Shown here piece by piece: positions 63,372 through 64,000 of a DNA stretch of 64,000 bases; within the stretch, counting starts at the first letter, position 1; every line of letters begins with the position of its first letter. The stretch is from Luteococcus sp048595755. GTDB taxonomy: Bacteria; Actinomycetota; Actinomycetes; Propionibacteriales; Propionibacteriaceae. A program made the position numbers and the translations under genes. The DNA is taken from contig NZ_CP184360.1 of the NCBI RefSeq assembly GCF_048595755.1, positions 2,542,001 through 2,606,000 on the forward strand, in the 5' to 3' direction. The notes beneath the pieces are model-generated. The model was not told where the DNA came from. It searched no databases and saw only the letters and a list, made by a program, of their open reading frames with translations.

Positions 63372-64000
63372 TCACACCGCACCTGGGTGGTCTGTTCGAT
63401 CAAATGGGCGTCGAGAAGCCTGTGCAGCCTGCGCCGTTGGGGTACGAGGCCGGGCTCGTCGGCCGTTGAGCCAGCCGCCCAGCGCCGTCGAGCGTACGAA
63501 CAGGTGGTAGGTCGCGAGCAGGATCACTGTGGTGGCCCCGATGTTCAGGCCCACCTTGACCAGGATTGGCCAGTCCAGTGGCGCCAACAGCACCTGGAAG
63601 AAGGTCAGCAGCACCAGGTGCATCAGGTACATCCAGTACGAGGCATCGGCCAGGTAGCGCACCCAGGGACGCTCGGTGGTGAGGTGTCGCACGGCCAGCC
63701 CGAGCAGGGCGTAGCAGGTACTCCAGCCGGCCAGTGCCATCAGGGTCAACGACAGCCAGTCTGGGAGGTTCGGGTCGATGGGCAGCACGTGGGTGCCCAT
63801 CAGTGCGCCGAACATGGTGGTGGCGGCCAGCGCGGTGTGCCACCAGGCCAGTCGAGCCAGTCGTTGGAGGGAGTCGGTGTCGCACGAGAGCAACCAGCCC
63901 ACGCCCAGTGCACCGAGGTAGGCGATCAGGGGGACGGGCCCGGGCAGCAGGGTGGTGGGGGCGACGATGCCGGACAGGTCGCGTTGCAGGTTGGTGGTGA
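63372..64000 (-). CDS. Membrane acyltransferase family protein (start outside window)
   Basis: The frame is open from the window end, so the N-terminus is missing. The visible 208 or so residues contain at least five transmembrane helices and the C-terminal signature of acyltransferase-3-like proteins: ASYWMYLMHLVLL, then LLATYHLFVRSTALGGWLNG. Such proteins transfer acyl groups to cell-surface sugars, e.g. OpgC or DUF418-like relatives. The internal GTG at 63902 is not the start. Its stop lies 13 bp from the lipoprotein fragment on the other strand. Confidence 0.72.
   Translation of the reverse strand, partial: TTNLQRDLSGIVAPTTLLPGPVPLIAYLGALGVGWLLSCDTDSLQRLARLAWWHTALAATTMFGALMGTHVLPIDPNLPDWLSLTLMALAGWSTCYALLGLAVRHLTTERPWVRYLADASYWMYLMHLVLLTFFQVLLAPLDWPILVKVGLNIGATTVILLATYHLFVRSTALGGWLNGRRARPRTPTAQAAQASRRPFDRTDHPGAV

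Overview
The window is about 64 kb of GC-rich chromosome from an actinomycete. I place it in the Propionibacteriales, most likely Propionibacteriaceae. The supporting signs are strong G/C third-position codon use, an actinobacterial integration host factor (mihF), a pupylation locus, a helicase-degenerate PriA, the block carAB-pyrD-pyrF-mihF-gmk-rpoZ-coaBC-metK, and many genes with a TANNNT -10 box 6-8 nt before the start codon, as expected for leaderless mRNAs. No rRNA, insertion sequence, prophage or CRISPR array is visible. Three tRNA genes are present: two Ala-GGC and one Pro-GGG.

Layout. 1-7.1 kb: end of a DUF3352 gene, then obg, proB, proA, a 40-residue membrane peptide, nadD, rsfS and a histidine phosphatase. 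7.1-12.1 kb: two nearly identical tRNA-Ala genes around an orphan membrane protein, a TetR/CPBP-protease pair, a secreted exo/endonuclease-fold protein and two small conserved genes. 12.1-17.3 kb: an accessory catabolic island with a GntR regulator, split transketolase, SDR dehydrogenase and divergent GntP permease, with palindromic operator candidates between the divergent arms. 17.4-31.4 kb: pentapeptide protein, efp-nusB, an MFS transporter, then the pyrimidine/housekeeping run to metK. 31.5-42.3 kb: thrE, priA, fmt, rsmB, an HTH protein, a saccharopine-dehydrogenase-like protein, rpe, an SdpI-like protein, PAC2 and a zinc alcohol dehydrogenase. 42.3-53 kb: metH, sppA, a fused HAD hydrolase/TrmI methyltransferase, arc, a DUF3054 gene, dop and pup. 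53-57.2 kb: tyrA, a 30-bp tandem repeat array, cmk, an acyltransferase with repeat DNA inside its coding region, and der. 57.2-64 kb: sugar kinase, sodium/solute symporter, serine hydrolase, tRNA-Pro, a decayed accessory patch, and the end of a membrane acyltransferase that runs off the window.

How the genes fit together. carA, carB, pyrD and pyrF cover parts of de novo UMP synthesis; pyrR, pyrB and pyrC, usually expected before carA, are not here. metH and metK form two steps of the methionine/SAM cycle. fmt, rsmB, rsfS, efp and the TrmI fusion serve translation. arc, dop and pup form a pupylation/unfolding module, but the 20S proteasome genes prcBA and the ligase gene pafA are absent from the locus, and ARC lacks the C-terminal proteasome-docking motif. 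This suggests pupylation without proteasomal degradation, as described in some corynebacteria.

The most unusual observations are that proteasome-less Pup locus, the HAD-TrmI fusion, the dispersed CCGAGCYTGTCGAGG repeat family (tandemly amplified before cmk and inserted in the acyltransferase reading frame), two start codons served by abutting divergent -10 boxes at 39.26-39.29 kb, and the split-transketolase island, which could cleave an oxidised gluconate.
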